64,000 bases of DNA from Ochrobactrum vermis (lineage in GTDB: Bacteria > Pseudomonadota > Alphaproteobacteria > Rhizobiales > Rhizobiaceae): positions 310,001-374,000 of the forward strand of contig NZ_PCOC01000002.1 in assembly GCF_002975205.1 (NCBI RefSeq), in the 5' to 3' direction. Both the position numbers and the translations under genes were made by a program. Under the pieces are notes generated by a model that was not told the origin of the DNA, did not search any database, and saw only the letters and a list, made by a program, of their open reading frames with translations. Below, piece by piece: positions 35,725 to 45,302 of this stretch; the stretch's first letter is position 1; every line of letters begins with the position of its first letter.

Positions 35725-36609
35725 ATGAATCCTGTACTCCCCCTCCTTGCTTTACGTGCTTTTGCAGAGACGGGGCGCCATCGCAGTATCAAGCAAGCTG
35801 CTGAAGCAATGGGCGTGACCTCCGGTGCCGTTAGCCAACAGATCAGGCAACTGGAAGATCGACTAGGGGTAACGCTCTTTACCCGTACACGTTACGGCGT
35901 TCGCCTGACCATGGAGGGTGCGAAGGTTCATCCAGGCCTGCTCAACGCGTTTGACCAGATCAAAGCAAGCCTTGAGACGTTGGAGGCGATCAATGGCCGG
36001 TCGACGCTCACCATAAGCACTGTCCCATCTTTCGCGGCGTCATGGCTGGTGCCTCGCCTGGGCCGATTTACCAGTAGGCAACCAGGGATAGAGGTGAGGG
36101 TTGAAGCAACGGCGAGCCTCGTTGATTTACAAAGGGACCGCGTAGATATCGCAATCCGGCATGGCCTGGGCAACGATCCCGGCCTTGTCGCTGAGCACCT
36201 GATGGCCCCCGTGCTGCTACCTGTTGCAAGCCCAAGTCTGCTGGGCGCCGGATTGCCGATTACTGATCCGGCTGGATGCCTGTCCTATCCGCTGCTCCAG
36301 GACTCGGATCGGGCAGATTGGCGTTTGTGGTTCAAAGCTCTTGGTGTTGCGGATGATCCGCGCGCCGAACGCGGAACTGCCTTCGAGGATGACTTCCTGC
36401 TCGTCCGCGCTGCGATAGCTGGCCAGGGTATCGCACTGGTACGAGATGTTTACGCGGCTGAAGAAATTGCATCGGGGCGCCTCGCTCTTGCACTAGATCA
36501 ACCTTGGCCCACTGTGTTCGCATACTACGCGATGACGTTGCCGAATGCTGCCAAGCGACCGGCAGTGCTGCACTTCATCGACTGGCTGAAAGAGGAAGCA
36601 ATGACCTGA
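35725..36609 (+). CDS. LysR-family regulator (GcvA-like)
   Basis: 294 residues. The N-terminal helix-turn-helix is seen in LLALRAFAETGRHRSIKQAAEAMGVTSGAVSQQIRQLEDRLG. The substrate-binding half (from about residue 92) includes VPSFAASWLVPRLGRF and DIAIRHGLG, the GcvA/TrpI subgroup pattern. It is transcribed away from the GST/LLM/flavin reductase unit and so is its likely activator. The inducer is unknown. Quoted helix-turn-helix residues span about 8-50. Confidence 0.9.
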   Translation: MNPVLPLLALRAFAETGRHRSIKQAAEAMGVTSGAVSQQIRQLEDRLGVTLFTRTRYGVRLTMEGAKVHPGLLNAFDQIKASLETLEAINGRSTLTISTVPSFAASWLVPRLGRFTSRQPGIEVRVEATASLVDLQRDRVDIAIRHGLGNDPGLVAEHLMAPVLLPVASPSLLGAGLPITDPAGCLSYPLLQDSDRADWRLWFKALGVADDPRAERGTAFEDDFLLVRAAIAGQGIALVRDVYAAEEIASGRLALALDQPWPTVFAYYAMTLPNAAKRPAVLHFIDWLKEEAMT

Positions 36610-36956
36610 AGAAGGTGTCGGTTCCGTTCGCATGCTGGTCTCAAAACCATCCGTGTCGAACGGCGGCGGCATCGCAATTTTGAAACCCGGCTCCTTGCCA
36701 GTCTCGACGGGTTGATGGCCAGCATCGAACTCGGCTTCAAGGAGCATGACCGGTTGCTGCTGGCGCGCCAGATGATGGAGCGGCGCCTTACGGGCCGACG
36801 CGCGTCCTCAAATCTTCCAGATATCATCGACCTCGTGCTTGCCAGGCTGTTGGTTTCGGGCATGGGGTGTATTGTGTGCTTTAAGAATAGTATCGAGATA
36901 ATCATACTCACCGCGTGCCGAATGGACGACGTATTCATCTATAGAAGAGGCCATCG
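36610..36956 (+). other. gap with a coding-like remnant
   Basis: Between lysR and the DUF6880 gene a plus-strand reading (LLASLDGLMASIELGFKEHD, then LLARQMMERRLTGRRASSN) looks coding but has no good start and breaks off near 36860. I do not recognise it. It may be the tail of a deleted gene. Confidence 0.35.
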
Positions 36957-38399
36957 ATGGCATCGAAGACGACGTTAAATGCAAAAAACCTTGAAGCTCT
37001 TGGCGTGGAACGTTTGGCCGAATTGTTGATCGAAATCAGCACCGGCAACGCTAATCACAAACGCCGTCTTCGAATGGAGCTTGTTGGCAATTCGAGCGGG
37101 GTGGAACTGGCGAGAGAAGTTCGCAAGCGTCTGGGCAGTATTGCGCGCGCAAAAAGCTGGATCGACTGGCAAAAGGTAAAATCAGTAAAATCTGATCTGG
37201 AAGCGCAGCGTAAAACGATTGCTGAGAAAATCGGTTTTTCTGATCCGGACGAAGCCTTTGAGCTGATCTGGCAGTTTCTTTCGCTTGCAGATTCGATATT
37301 TGAACGATCCCATGACGGCAGCGGTACACTGATTGAAAGTTTTCATGCAGCATGTGACGATGCCGGACGTATCGCGATGTTGGCAAAGATTTCGACGCAG
37401 CGTCTGATCGACAAAGTATTCGCGGCTCTTCAGGATAATGGCTATGGTCAATATGACGGATTGATCAATGCAATGGTTCCAGCTCTCGGTGAGGTTGGTC
37501 TCAGAAAACTTCAGAACGCGCTCGAACGCTGGGCAAAAGAACCAAAGTCCAGGATTGCCAATGCTGACAGGCAGGTTGTTGGCTGGAGCATGAACGGCCC
37601 CGTTTATCGCGAAGTGCTTTATGCCAATGGTCAGTCGATTGCGGTAAAAGTCGCGCTTGAGCAAATAGCGGATGCGCTTGGTGATGTGGATCTTTATGTT
37701 GCACAACAATCGGAGGCATCGAAGACGTTCGCAACGGTTGCGACTGAAATAGCCCAGCGGCTGTTGTCGGTGGGCCGAGTGGATGAAGCCCTGGATGTGC
37801 TCGATAAGGCCGAATTCGACAATCGGCGTGAAATCTCGTCACAGTGGCAAGCAGTGCGCGCGGAAACGTTGGAAGCCCTTGGCCGTTCACAAGAGGCGCA
37901 ACAGTTTCGCTGGAATAGCTTTGAGCAGTCACTCAATGATGAACTCTTGCGCGCGTACTTAAAGCGGCTTCCTGATTTTGATGACATGGAAGCCGAAGAA
38001 AAGGCATTCGATTATGTTCAGCGCTTTCCTGACGTGAACCGTGCGCTTTCTTTCTTCATTCGTTATCCATCGCTCCACGAAGCATCAAAGCTTGTGCTGT
38101 GTCGCGCATCGCAGATGGACGGTGACCAGTATGAGCTCATGTCTGCCGCTGCAGAGGAGCTCGCTCAAAAGTACCCTTTGGCTGCGAGCATGCTTCTACG
38201 GGCGATGATCGACTTCACACTGGATGGTGGTCGGTCCAGTCGTTACAAGCACGCGGTGCGCCATTTGCTGGAATGTGGGACATTGGCTCGTCATATTACG
38301 GACTACGATGCGATGGTTTCTCACGATGTCTACATCGCAGGCCTTCGAAAGGTTCACGGACGAAAGCACGGCTTTTGGGCTCTGATGGATGAACGCTGA
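36957..38399 (+). CDS. DUF6880-type protein of unknown function
   Basis: 480 residues from ATG 36957. The start ASKTTLNAKNLEALGVERLA and the following basic helix (NHKRRLRMELVGN) are typical of this helical-repeat family, common in Rhizobiales. Most of the protein is paired helices with Ala/Leu spacing reminiscent of tetratricopeptide repeats (RLLSVGRVDEALDVLDKAEF). No catalytic motif, signal peptide or membrane segment is seen. It stands alone; 38400-38671 after it has no gene. The family name is from memory and should be confirmed. Confidence 0.7.
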   Translation: MASKTTLNAKNLEALGVERLAELLIEISTGNANHKRRLRMELVGNSSGVELAREVRKRLGSIARAKSWIDWQKVKSVKSDLEAQRKTIAEKIGFSDPDEAFELIWQFLSLADSIFERSHDGSGTLIESFHAACDDAGRIAMLAKISTQRLIDKVFAALQDNGYGQYDGLINAMVPALGEVGLRKLQNALERWAKEPKSRIANADRQVVGWSMNGPVYREVLYANGQSIAVKVALEQIADALGDVDLYVAQQSEASKTFATVATEIAQRLLSVGRVDEALDVLDKAEFDNRREISSQWQAVRAETLEALGRSQEAQQFRWNSFEQSLNDELLRAYLKRLPDFDDMEAEEKAFDYVQRFPDVNRALSFFIRYPSLHEASKLVLCRASQMDGDQYELMSAAAEELAQKYPLAASMLLRAMIDFTLDGGRSSRYKHAVRHLLECGTLARHITDYDAMVSHDVYIAGLRKVHGRKHGFWALMDER

Positions 38400-38671
38400 A
38401 GGTGACACGCTTGGTTGGGTTGGATCCGTCGTTTGACGCGGCGTTGATCCTGTTCACCGAGGTTGTTCATGTATTTGCTGGACCATCAGACCCCCAAAAG
38501 TCTCAAATCATTCGACGATGAACACTATGGGCCGTGTTGCCGTTGTGGAGGGTTAACCGCCAAGAATCTTGACTGGCAATCTGATATAGGTGTGAAGCGC
38601 ATCTGCGCCACAACTGCCAGATAGAACTTGTCCTATCAATAGACTTGACGACGCGCACCTGACCACTGCGC

Positions 38672-39433
38672 TTATTTGAGATAGTGAATATGAGGCCGCC
38701 CGCTATATGGAGATGGTTCCACACGCGCATCGATCGAGAAAACTTGCTTGAGAATATTCTCGTTGATCACTTCTTCTGGTGTTCCCGAAGCCACGATCTT
38801 TCCTGACAACATAACGATCAATTCATCGCAGAACATGGCTGCATGGTTGAGATCATGCAACGCAATGATGCTTGTAATCGGTAGGCAGGAAATCAGCTTC
38901 AGCAAACTCATCTGATGCTGAATATCCAGGTGGTTGGTCGGTTCATCGAGGATAAGTTCTTTCGGTGCCTGCGCCAGCGCTCTTGCTATATGTGCACGTT
39001 GCTTCTCGCCGCCTGACAGGGTTTGCCACGGGTCATTTTTCTTGGCCGTCATGCCGGTACGTTCGATGGCATCTTGCACAGCTGTCTCGTCCGCACCCGT
39101 CCAGCCAGAGAACATCGACCTGTGTGGAAAACGTCCAAGTCTGACAACGTCCACCACCTTGAGATTGGTGTTTGTCGTTGCATGTTGCTCAACAAAAGCA
39201 ATACGTTGCGCAATACTGCGCCGGGTAACGGTGCTGATATCTTCTTCATCAAGCAAGACACGCCCGGTGTAGGGGCGCTTTAACCCGGCGATCAGGCGCA
39301 GCAACGACGTTTTCCCAGAGCCGTTTGGCCCCAAAAGCCCCAGCATCTTTCCGGGCTTCGCTTCGAAAGTCACGTCTTCGATTATGGCTTTCTTGCCAAT
39401 CTTCCAGATAAGGTTTTCGGCTTTGATCGTCAT
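38672..39433 (-). CDS. ABC transporter ATPase, iron-siderophore/cobalamin type
   Basis: 253 residues from ATG 39433, which overlaps the permease stop as ATGA. Walker A is GPNGSGKTS, the signature is LSGGEKQRAHIARAL, Walker B is LILDEPTNHLD, and the switch His is in ALHDLNHAA. The order and sequence resemble FecE/BtuD. It energises the FecCD-type permease encoded just upstream. A complete importer of three genes is present on the minus strand (41489 to 38672). Confidence 0.92.
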   Translation of the reverse strand: MTIKAENLIWKIGKKAIIEDVTFEAKPGKMLGLLGPNGSGKTSLLRLIAGLKRPYTGRVLLDEEDISTVTRRSIAQRIAFVEQHATTNTNLKVVDVVRLGRFPHRSMFSGWTGADETAVQDAIERTGMTAKKNDPWQTLSGGEKQRAHIARALAQAPKELILDEPTNHLDIQHQMSLLKLISCLPITSIIALHDLNHAAMFCDELIVMLSGKIVASGTPEEVINENILKQVFSIDARVEPSPYSGRPHIHYLK

Positions 39434-40470
39434 GATGGGCGCTGAAACCGGTAAAGAATGATCGAAAAGAATGGCACGCCGACGAGGGCGGTCACCACAC
39501 CAATGGGCAGAACCTGTTGCGGTATCAATGCGCGCGAAGCGATATCGGCTAGCACCATGAAGATTGCACCGACAATAGCACACGCAGGTAACAGTCTTAT
39601 GTGCAGTGGCCCGACGATGAAGCGTGCAGCATGAGGGACAACGAGCCCCACGAAGCCTATCGAACCAACCATGCTGACGATGGTGGCCGTCATCATTGCA
39701 GTGAGCGCAAAGAGAACGATGCGTGCGCGACCGACATTCACGCCTAGCGAGGAGGCGGCTTCATCGCCGAAAGCAAATGCATCCAGAACATGGGCATAGA
39801 GAAGGCAGGCGATCAGCCCGAACGTGATGACGACGGACACCAGCATGAATTCCGGCCAGCGAACGCCACCGAAGCTGCCAAGCAACCAGAACATCACGTC
39901 GCGGGCCTGCTGCGCATTGCCGGATGTGGTGACGATGTAGGATGTAGCGGCGTTGAAAAGCTGCGATGCAGCGACGCCTGCCAGAATGGTGCGATCCGCT
40001 CCACCCCGTGTGCCATTTGAGAGAAGTGCAACGAAGAAAAAGGCTGCAAACGCGCCAACGAATGCGCCTGCCGACAATGAAACAGCGCCAGCACCGATGC
40101 CGAGAATGACAACCGTTACAGCGCCGGTTGATGCGCCAGCGGAAATACCCAGAACATAAGGCTCGGCAAGGGGGTTGCGTAAAAGCGACTGCATAATCGC
40201 GCCCGAAAGAGCGAGACCCGCGCCGCAAAATGCTGCCACCAATGCGCGGCTGAGACGGTAATCCCAGATCACCGTCTCATGAATGCGATTAAGTTCGACT
40301 GAACTCCATCCCAGACGATTGGTTATTGCTGTAAACGTTGTCGATAAGGGGATCGGCAAGTCGCCAATTCCGACGCTGATACCCACCACGAATCCGATGG
40401 CGACAAGCGACGCCAGCAGCAATATGCTGAAGGCGCCCCAATGCCTTAAAGACTGGGTGGAAGCACTCAC
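39430..40470 (-). CDS. ABC transporter permease, FecCD family
   Basis: 346 residues with about ten membrane helices. The family segments are RLSRALVAAFCGAGLALSGA, LRNPLAEPYVLGISAGAS, and the ATPase-coupling stretch ending GFVGLVVPHAAR. It starts four bases inside the end of the binding-protein gene and overlaps the ATPase, a tight translational operon. Substrates of the family are ferric siderophores, haem or cobalamin. Confidence 0.92.
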   Translation of the reverse strand: MSASTQSLRHWGAFSILLLASLVAIGFVVGISVGIGDLPIPLSTTFTAITNRLGWSSVELNRIHETVIWDYRLSRALVAAFCGAGLALSGAIMQSLLRNPLAEPYVLGISAGASTGAVTVVILGIGAGAVSLSAGAFVGAFAAFFFVALLSNGTRGGADRTILAGVAASQLFNAATSYIVTTSGNAQQARDVMFWLLGSFGGVRWPEFMLVSVVITFGLIACLLYAHVLDAFAFGDEAASSLGVNVGRARIVLFALTAMMTATIVSMVGSIGFVGLVVPHAARFIVGPLHIRLLPACAIVGAIFMVLADIASRALIPQQVLPIGVVTALVGVPFFSIILYRFQRPS

Positions 40471-41489
40471 TTGAGAATCCCGAGTGCTTTCAATTGTTCT
40501 GCGACCTGTTCGGCACCGTAAATCGTACGGATGGTCGGGTTCATGGCTTGACCATCCATGACGGCTATTGACTTGTTCTTGACGACTGGCATCTGGCTGA
40601 CCGCAGGATCTGTATTGAGAAACTGAATCTTGGCTTCAGGCTTGTCGAGCTCCCAACGATTACGGTCGAGATTAGCAACAACAATAACGTCGGGGTTGGC
40701 GGCGATAATGCTTTCCCAGCCCAGCGTCGGCCATTCAGCTTCCGCCTTGATTGCGTTTTCACCACCCAGAACATCCGCGATGAAGCTTGAGGCGCCATTT
40801 CCGCCGCCCAAATAGGCGTCTGCCGATGGTGACGGGCTGGAGAACCAGAATAGGTAAGAAAGCTTCTTGCCGCTTGCAGGAACGCTAGCGCGCAAAGCTG
40901 CCTCGCGTGCCTTGAAATCAGTGATGAGCGCCTGACCACGATCTGAAACATCGAAAATCTGCGAGAGTTCGTTGATCTCCTTATACAGAAGCTCCATGTT
41001 CCACAGCTTGTCGCGGCTGCCATACTCATCCTTGACTTGCTCTGTGCTCAGACACGTGCTCGGCGAAAGATAGGTCGGAACACCGACCTTATCGAAATCG
41101 TCGCGCTTTGCGACCTTGCTGTTTGGTCCGATCAGGCTTGGAAGGGCCGCTGCTACGAAATCTGGGTTCTCGGCTAGGATTGACTCAAACGTCGGGAACT
41201 CAACGGTCAGAAGTTTCACCTTGGAATTGGCAGCCTCAAGCTGCGGCAAAACCTTGCTTGGCCAGAACGCCGTTCCCGCCATTTTGTCCTCAAGGCCCAG
41301 CAGCAACAATATTTCGGCGCTGTTTTGACCGAGGCCGATAGCTCGTTCCGGTGCTTTCGCAAAGGTAACTTTCGTTCCGCAATTGTCGAGTGTCAGTGGA
41401 TACTGCGTGGCCGCTGCTGCTGGATTGTTCTGGAGAGCGAACAAGGCGACAAGGCCTGTAGCGGCCATCAAAGTTTTCGTTGCGATCAC
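40467..41489 (-). CDS. ABC transporter periplasmic binding protein (FepB/BtuF type)
   Basis: 340 residues from GTG 41489 with AGGATATT upstream. A signal peptide (MAATGLVALFALQNNPAAAAT) is followed by a two-lobe PF01497 fold: RAIGLGQNSAEILLLLGLED, then NPDFVAAAL and, in the second lobe, IAANPDVIVVAN. Two cysteines (one near residue 37, one in SPSTCLS) could form a disulfide. It delivers an iron complex or cobalamin to the permease. A 15-base perfect palindrome lies 73 bases upstream. Confidence 0.88.
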   Translation of the reverse strand: MIATKTLMAATGLVALFALQNNPAAAATQYPLTLDNCGTKVTFAKAPERAIGLGQNSAEILLLLGLEDKMAGTAFWPSKVLPQLEAANSKVKLLTVEFPTFESILAENPDFVAAALPSLIGPNSKVAKRDDFDKVGVPTYLSPSTCLSTEQVKDEYGSRDKLWNMELLYKEINELSQIFDVSDRGQALITDFKAREAALRASVPASGKKLSYLFWFSSPSPSADAYLGGGNGASSFIADVLGGENAIKAEAEWPTLGWESIIAANPDVIVVANLDRNRWELDKPEAKIQFLNTDPAVSQMPVVKNKSIAVMDGQAMNPTIRTIYGAEQVAEQLKALGILK

Positions 41490-41561
41490 TGATAATATCC
41501 TGAATTGCGGGTCGCGGTTTACCGTCAGCCTTGGGAAACCGGTTTCTCTATAATCTGAATA

Positions 41562-41576
41562 TTGTTTTTAAAACAA
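41562..41576 (-). promoter_or_regulatory. 15-base palindrome before the ABC importer
   Basis: TTGTTTT, central T, AAAACAA: a perfect 7-1-7 dyad in the AT-rich region upstream of the binding-protein gene. It is a candidate operator for an iron or metal regulator; it does not match a Fur or Irr consensus I can recall. The rest of 41490-41774 has no gene. Confidence 0.5.
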
Positions 41577-41774
41577 GAGTTAATTGATCCTGTTTTATCC
41601 CTTCATCCTCCGGTTGATTGTGGCTGCGGCTTTTGGTTCGCTAAAGCGCGAGCCTGGTCAAGAAATCACAAACGACCTTGACCACGTAGATGGCGATCGT
41701 TCACAAGATGACGGATGATTAGCAGCTAATGGAATTTCTCCACGAGCTTCTAGCTAAGGTTAACGGAAATAATC

Positions 41775-43184
41775 ATGCATGACATCATCTGCCCTCATTG
41801 CAATAAGGCATTCAAGATCGATGAAGCAGGATATGCTGATATCCTGAAGCAGGTTCGAAATAGCGATTTCGAGAAGCAACTGCATGAGCGCCTCGAGTTG
41901 GCTGAGCAGGACAAGCGGAACGCCGTTGAGCTTGCACAGGCTAAGGTTGCAAGTGAGCTGCAGAAAACTGCGGCAACCAAGGACTCTGAAATCCAGGAAC
42001 TGAAGGCTAGACTTGAATCTGGTGAAGTTGCGCGAAAACTTGCAGTAACCGAGGCTTTGAGCGCTGTCGAGAAAGAACGTGATAATCTTTTGCACGAGCT
42101 TGAGAACGTCAGACGTGATCAGGAAGCTGCGTCAAAACTGGCTGAGATGAAGCTCTTTTCCGCATTGCAGAGCGCGGCGACTGCCCAGGACGCTGAGATT
42201 CAGAGCCTAACGGCCAGACTTAATGCAGGTGAGCTTTCGCAAAAGCTTGCCGTCACCGAAGCTGTCAGCGCGATTGAGAAAGAGCGTGAGGAACTGAGGA
42301 ATGGACTCGCTCGGGTCGAACTCGAGAAACAGCTTGCGGAAACAGCCCTTAAGGACAAGTACGAAACGCAACTCAAGGATCGTGACGACGCAATCGAGCG
42401 TCTGAGGGATATGAAGGCTAAGCTATCGACAAAAATGATCGGTGAGACGCTGGAACAGCATTGCGCAACCGAGTTCGGCCGAATTCGCGCTACCGCTTTC
42501 CCGCGCGCTTACTTCGAGAAGGATAATGACGCGCACAACGGTAGCAAGGGCGACTTTATCTTTCGCGACACTGACGATGCAGGTTCTGATATCGTTTCGA
42601 TCATGTTTGAGATGAAGAACGAGAGCCACGAGACGGCGACCAAAAAGAAGAACGAAGACTTTTTCAAAGAGTTGGACAAGGACCGCAGTGCGAAAGCCTG
42701 CGAATACGCCGTTCTGGTCTCGCTGCTTGAGCCCGAGAGTGAGCTCTACAACACCGGGATCATTGACGTATCTCACCGCTATCCGAAAATGTACGTCGTT
42801 CGACCTCAGTTTTTCATCCCAATCATCACACTACTGCGTAATGCGGCCTTGAACTCGCTTAAATACAAGACAGAACTGGCATTGGTGAAAGCGCAAAACG
42901 TTGACATTACAAACTTCGAATCCCAGCTCGATGACTTCAAAGCTGCATTCGGGCGTAACTGGCGTCTGGCTTCAGACGGTTTTGAGGAAGCCGTCAAACG
43001 TATAGATGAAGCCATTAAGGATCTGGAGAAGACGAAGGAAGCGCTTCACAAATCGGCCAACAACCTGCGGATTGCAAATGATAAGGCCGAGGATCTGACG
43101 GTCAAGAGGCTCACTCGTGGGAACCCGACGATGGCAATCAAGTTTGCTGAGCTCAATCAAAACGATAAGCCGGATACAGAATAA
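41775..43184 (+). CDS. DUF2130 coiled-coil protein
   Basis: 469 residues. It begins [20 protein letters not shown] with a CxxC pair, then a long coiled coil (about 30-215) that contains an internal duplication: the segments with [19 protein letters not shown] and [19 protein letters not shown] are 68 residues apart. The C-terminal globular domain starts at [10 protein letters not shown] and holds KGDFIF and FEMKNES, a D...E-x-K arrangement as in PD-(D/E)xK nuclease-like folds, then [19 protein letters not shown]2130 proteins often occur near DNA-metabolism genes, but none is adjacent here. Confidence 0.8.
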   Translation: MHDIICPHCNKAFKIDEAGYADILKQVRNSDFEKQLHERLELAEQDKRNAVELAQAKVASELQKTAATKDSEIQELKARLESGEVARKLAVTEALSAVEKERDNLLHELENVRRDQEAASKLAEMKLFSALQSAATAQDAEIQSLTARLNAGELSQKLAVTEAVSAIEKEREELRNGLARVELEKQLAETALKDKYETQLKDRDDAIERLRDMKAKLSTKMIGETLEQHCATEFGRIRATAFPRAYFEKDNDAHNGSKGDFIFRDTDDAGSDIVSIMFEMKNESHETATKKKNEDFFKELDKDRSAKACEYAVLVSLLEPESELYNTGIIDVSHRYPKMYVVRPQFFIPIITLLRNAALNSLKYKTELALVKAQNVDITNFESQLDDFKAAFGRNWRLASDGFEEAVKRIDEAIKDLEKTKEALHKSANNLRIANDKAEDLTVKRLTRGNPTMAIKFAELNQNDKPDTE

Positions 43185-43556
43185 AGCAACCAAGCTCATC
43201 TTGACGATCTACAACCGTCCATCTCCGCAGCTGAGATGGATGCTTAGCTAGGTGGATGTTGTTTTATTTCCCTCAAATGTCAGAGGCTTATGTTACTGGC
43301 CGGCGACCTGGAAATGTAGCTGCACCACTCGGTATGAGCTGGTCGGCCAAGTTTTGACGCAACGCCAAATCAGAAATAGCCGACAAATTGCCCCGCACGC
43401 CAGTTCTGGTATGTGGACAAATTTGTTGGTTGTGTCGGTTTATTGGGGAACGGTTGTAGCGCAGCCGAGGTGAGGCAAGCGTAGGGGCAGCTGTGCGGCG
43501 GTTCACTGATAATCAGGAGTCGACAAACATAATCAGGGTATGGTACAAAATTCTCA
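43185..43556 (+). other. gap with a short protein relic
   Basis: 370 bases without an intact gene. On the plus strand GRRPGNVAAPLGMSWSAKF, a stop, then RNAKSEIADKLPRTPVL can be read around 43300-43410. This has the look of a broken small gene I cannot identify. The last 40 bases belong to the gntR promoter. Confidence 0.4.
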
Positions 43557-43577
43557 TTGGTCCAATTGTTGGACCAA
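43557..43577 (+). promoter_or_regulatory. GntR-type operator, paired TTGGnCCAA palindromes
   Basis: TTGGTCCAA, spacer TTG, TTGGACCAA. Each half is itself a palindrome and the whole is a perfect 9-3-9 inverted repeat, ending 12 bases before ATG 43590. The form fits FCD-type GntR repressors. Binding here would block translation start and transcription of the operon. Confidence 0.75.
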
Positions 43578-43589
43578 ATTGGAGGAAGT

Positions 43590-44285
43590 ATGAGCCGAAC
43601 ATCTGCGGTGCAGGAAATCGTTCAGACGTTGCGCGAGGAGATCCCTCAGGAATACAAGCCAGGCGACCTCTTGCAGAACGAGCGTTTGATTGCAGAGCGG
43701 TTCGGGGTAAGCCGCAACACAGTTCGCGAAGCGCTCATCCATCTTGAAGCGCACGGTATCATTGAGAAAACCCAAAGAGGGCCCCGCGTTTGTGCGCCGG
43801 ACGTTAGCGCTGTCTTCCACATTATGGATCAGTATTTCGATCGCAGCCCCAAGACCTGTGGCGATCTTCTTGAATTCAGGCGAATGATCGATATCGGTGC
43901 GCTACCGATGGTCATTGAAAGGATCACTGAGTCAGACATCGCTGTCCTCGGAAAACATGTCGACAAGGTTGAGCGGGCGCTAACCGCCAATCAGGCAGCT
44001 CAGGCTGATTACGCATTCCACAACGAGATCATCAGGATCTCAGGCAACAGTGTTCTCGAGAAGCTCTACACTGTTCTTTCTCATACACTCATTTTCTATA
44101 TGGAAATAGGTAAGACCAATCCGACCAATAGTACAAAAACGATTGACGATCATCGGGCCATTATTGCGGCTCTCGAAGAACGCTCTCTCGCTAAGGCCAT
44201 AGCGGCATTCACCGAGCACTACGACTACAGCGCGCGCAGTGTTGCTGCCGCATTCGAGAAGAATGGCCAAGCGGAGGAAGTGTGA
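43590..44285 (+). CDS. GntR-family regulator, FadR/FCD type
   Basis: 231 residues from ATG 43590, behind GGAGGAAG. The winged helix includes LIAERFGVSRNTVREALIHLE, followed by the helical FCD domain with metal-ligand candidates in DYAFHNEIIRISGN (D, H) and later HTLI and DDHRAIIAAL. It should repress the catabolic operon in the absence of a sugar acid or its breakdown product. First gene of a plus-strand series of ten, starting just after its own candidate operator. Confidence 0.9.
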   Translation: MSRTSAVQEIVQTLREEIPQEYKPGDLLQNERLIAERFGVSRNTVREALIHLEAHGIIEKTQRGPRVCAPDVSAVFHIMDQYFDRSPKTCGDLLEFRRMIDIGALPMVIERITESDIAVLGKHVDKVERALTANQAAQADYAFHNEIIRISGNSVLEKLYTVLSHTLIFYMEIGKTNPTNSTKTIDDHRAIIAALEERSLAKAIAAFTEHYDYSARSVAAAFEKNGQAEEV

Positions 44286-45301
44286 TGAAGGCGCTTCGAA
44301 TAGAAAAGGAAGGCATTACACGCTTCCACAATTGCGAACGCCTCAGTCTGAATGCAGGAGAGGTGCGTGTTGCGGTACGCCATGTAGGACTTTGCGGCAG
44401 CGACTACAACACGTTTAAGGGGCTAAATCCGCTGGTGCAGCTGCCGCGAACTCCGGGGCATGAGATCGGCGGGGAAATCATCGAAGCGGCAAGCGACGTT
44501 GCGAGCGAGTACTGGCCGGGGCAGAGAGGAATTGTCATGCCCTACACCAGTTGCGGCGAATGCAGTTCATGTCGCAAAGGTCGGTTGAATGCATGCCGAT
44601 ATAATAAAACACTCGGTGTTCAGCAGGAAGGTGGCCTTGCCGAAGAGATTGTGCTGCCGGCGGAGAAATTTATCCTGAATGATACGCTCGAGCCGCGCCA
44701 TCTGGCGCTTGTTGAGCCGCTATCAGTGGGATTTCACGCGGTCGAACGCGGTCAGGTCAAAGCTGGTGACACGGTTGCGGTACTAGGTTGCGGTATGATC
44801 GGGATGGGCGTTGTGATTGGCGCTGTGGCCAGGGGCGCCCGCGTGATCGCTATCGATCCGAGCGAGGACAAGCGGCGCCTTGCTTTGCAGTTGGGGGCTA
44901 CTGAGGTTTTACCGGCTGGCGGCGAGGAGCTAGTGGCGAGAGTCCTCGCGCTTACCGACGGCGACGGCGCCGACGTGGCGTTTGAAGCTGTTGGACTGCC
45001 AGCGACGTTTGTCCAGACTATCGAACTCGCCGGTTATGCAGGGCGCGTTGTCTATGTCGGCTATTCCAAAGCGCCGGTTTCATATCAGACCCAGTTCTTC
45101 AATCTGAAAGAACTCGACATTCTCGGTTCACGCAATGCGACCAAACAGGATTTCTTGAATGTAGTCGCTTACCTTGAGGGAACCGGTGGCACAGTTGATC
45201 TGCTGATAACCAGGACATTTCCATTCGAGGACGCCGAAAGCGCGTTGCCGTATTGGGACAATCATCGAGATACACTAAAAATCGTAATCGAACGGAAATA
45301 A
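44285..45301 (+). CDS. zinc-dependent medium-chain dehydrogenase (L-idonate/threonine type)
   Basis: 338 residues from ATG 44285, overlapping the gntR stop by one base. Catalytic zinc ligands: C in HVGLCGSDYN, H-E in TPGHEIGGE. The structural zinc loop has four Cys in CGECSSCRKGRLNAC. The NAD fold is AVLGCGMIGMGVVIGA with D in AIDPSED at the second strand end, so NAD is favoured. It would oxidise a polyol or sugar acid at one hydroxyl. It has the same orientation and tight spacing as the SDR that follows. Confidence 0.88.
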   Translation: MKALRIEKEGITRFHNCERLSLNAGEVRVAVRHVGLCGSDYNTFKGLNPLVQLPRTPGHEIGGEIIEAASDVASEYWPGQRGIVMPYTSCGECSSCRKGRLNACRYNKTLGVQQEGGLAEEIVLPAEKFILNDTLEPRHLALVEPLSVGFHAVERGQVKAGDTVAVLGCGMIGMGVVIGAVARGARVIAIDPSEDKRRLALQLGATEVLPAGGEELVARVLALTDGDGADVAFEAVGLPATFVQTIELAGYAGRVVYVGYSKAPVSYQTQFFNLKELDILGSRNATKQDFLNVVAYLEGTGGTVDLLITRTFPFEDAESALPYWDNHRDTLKIVIERK

Positions 45302-45302
45302 C

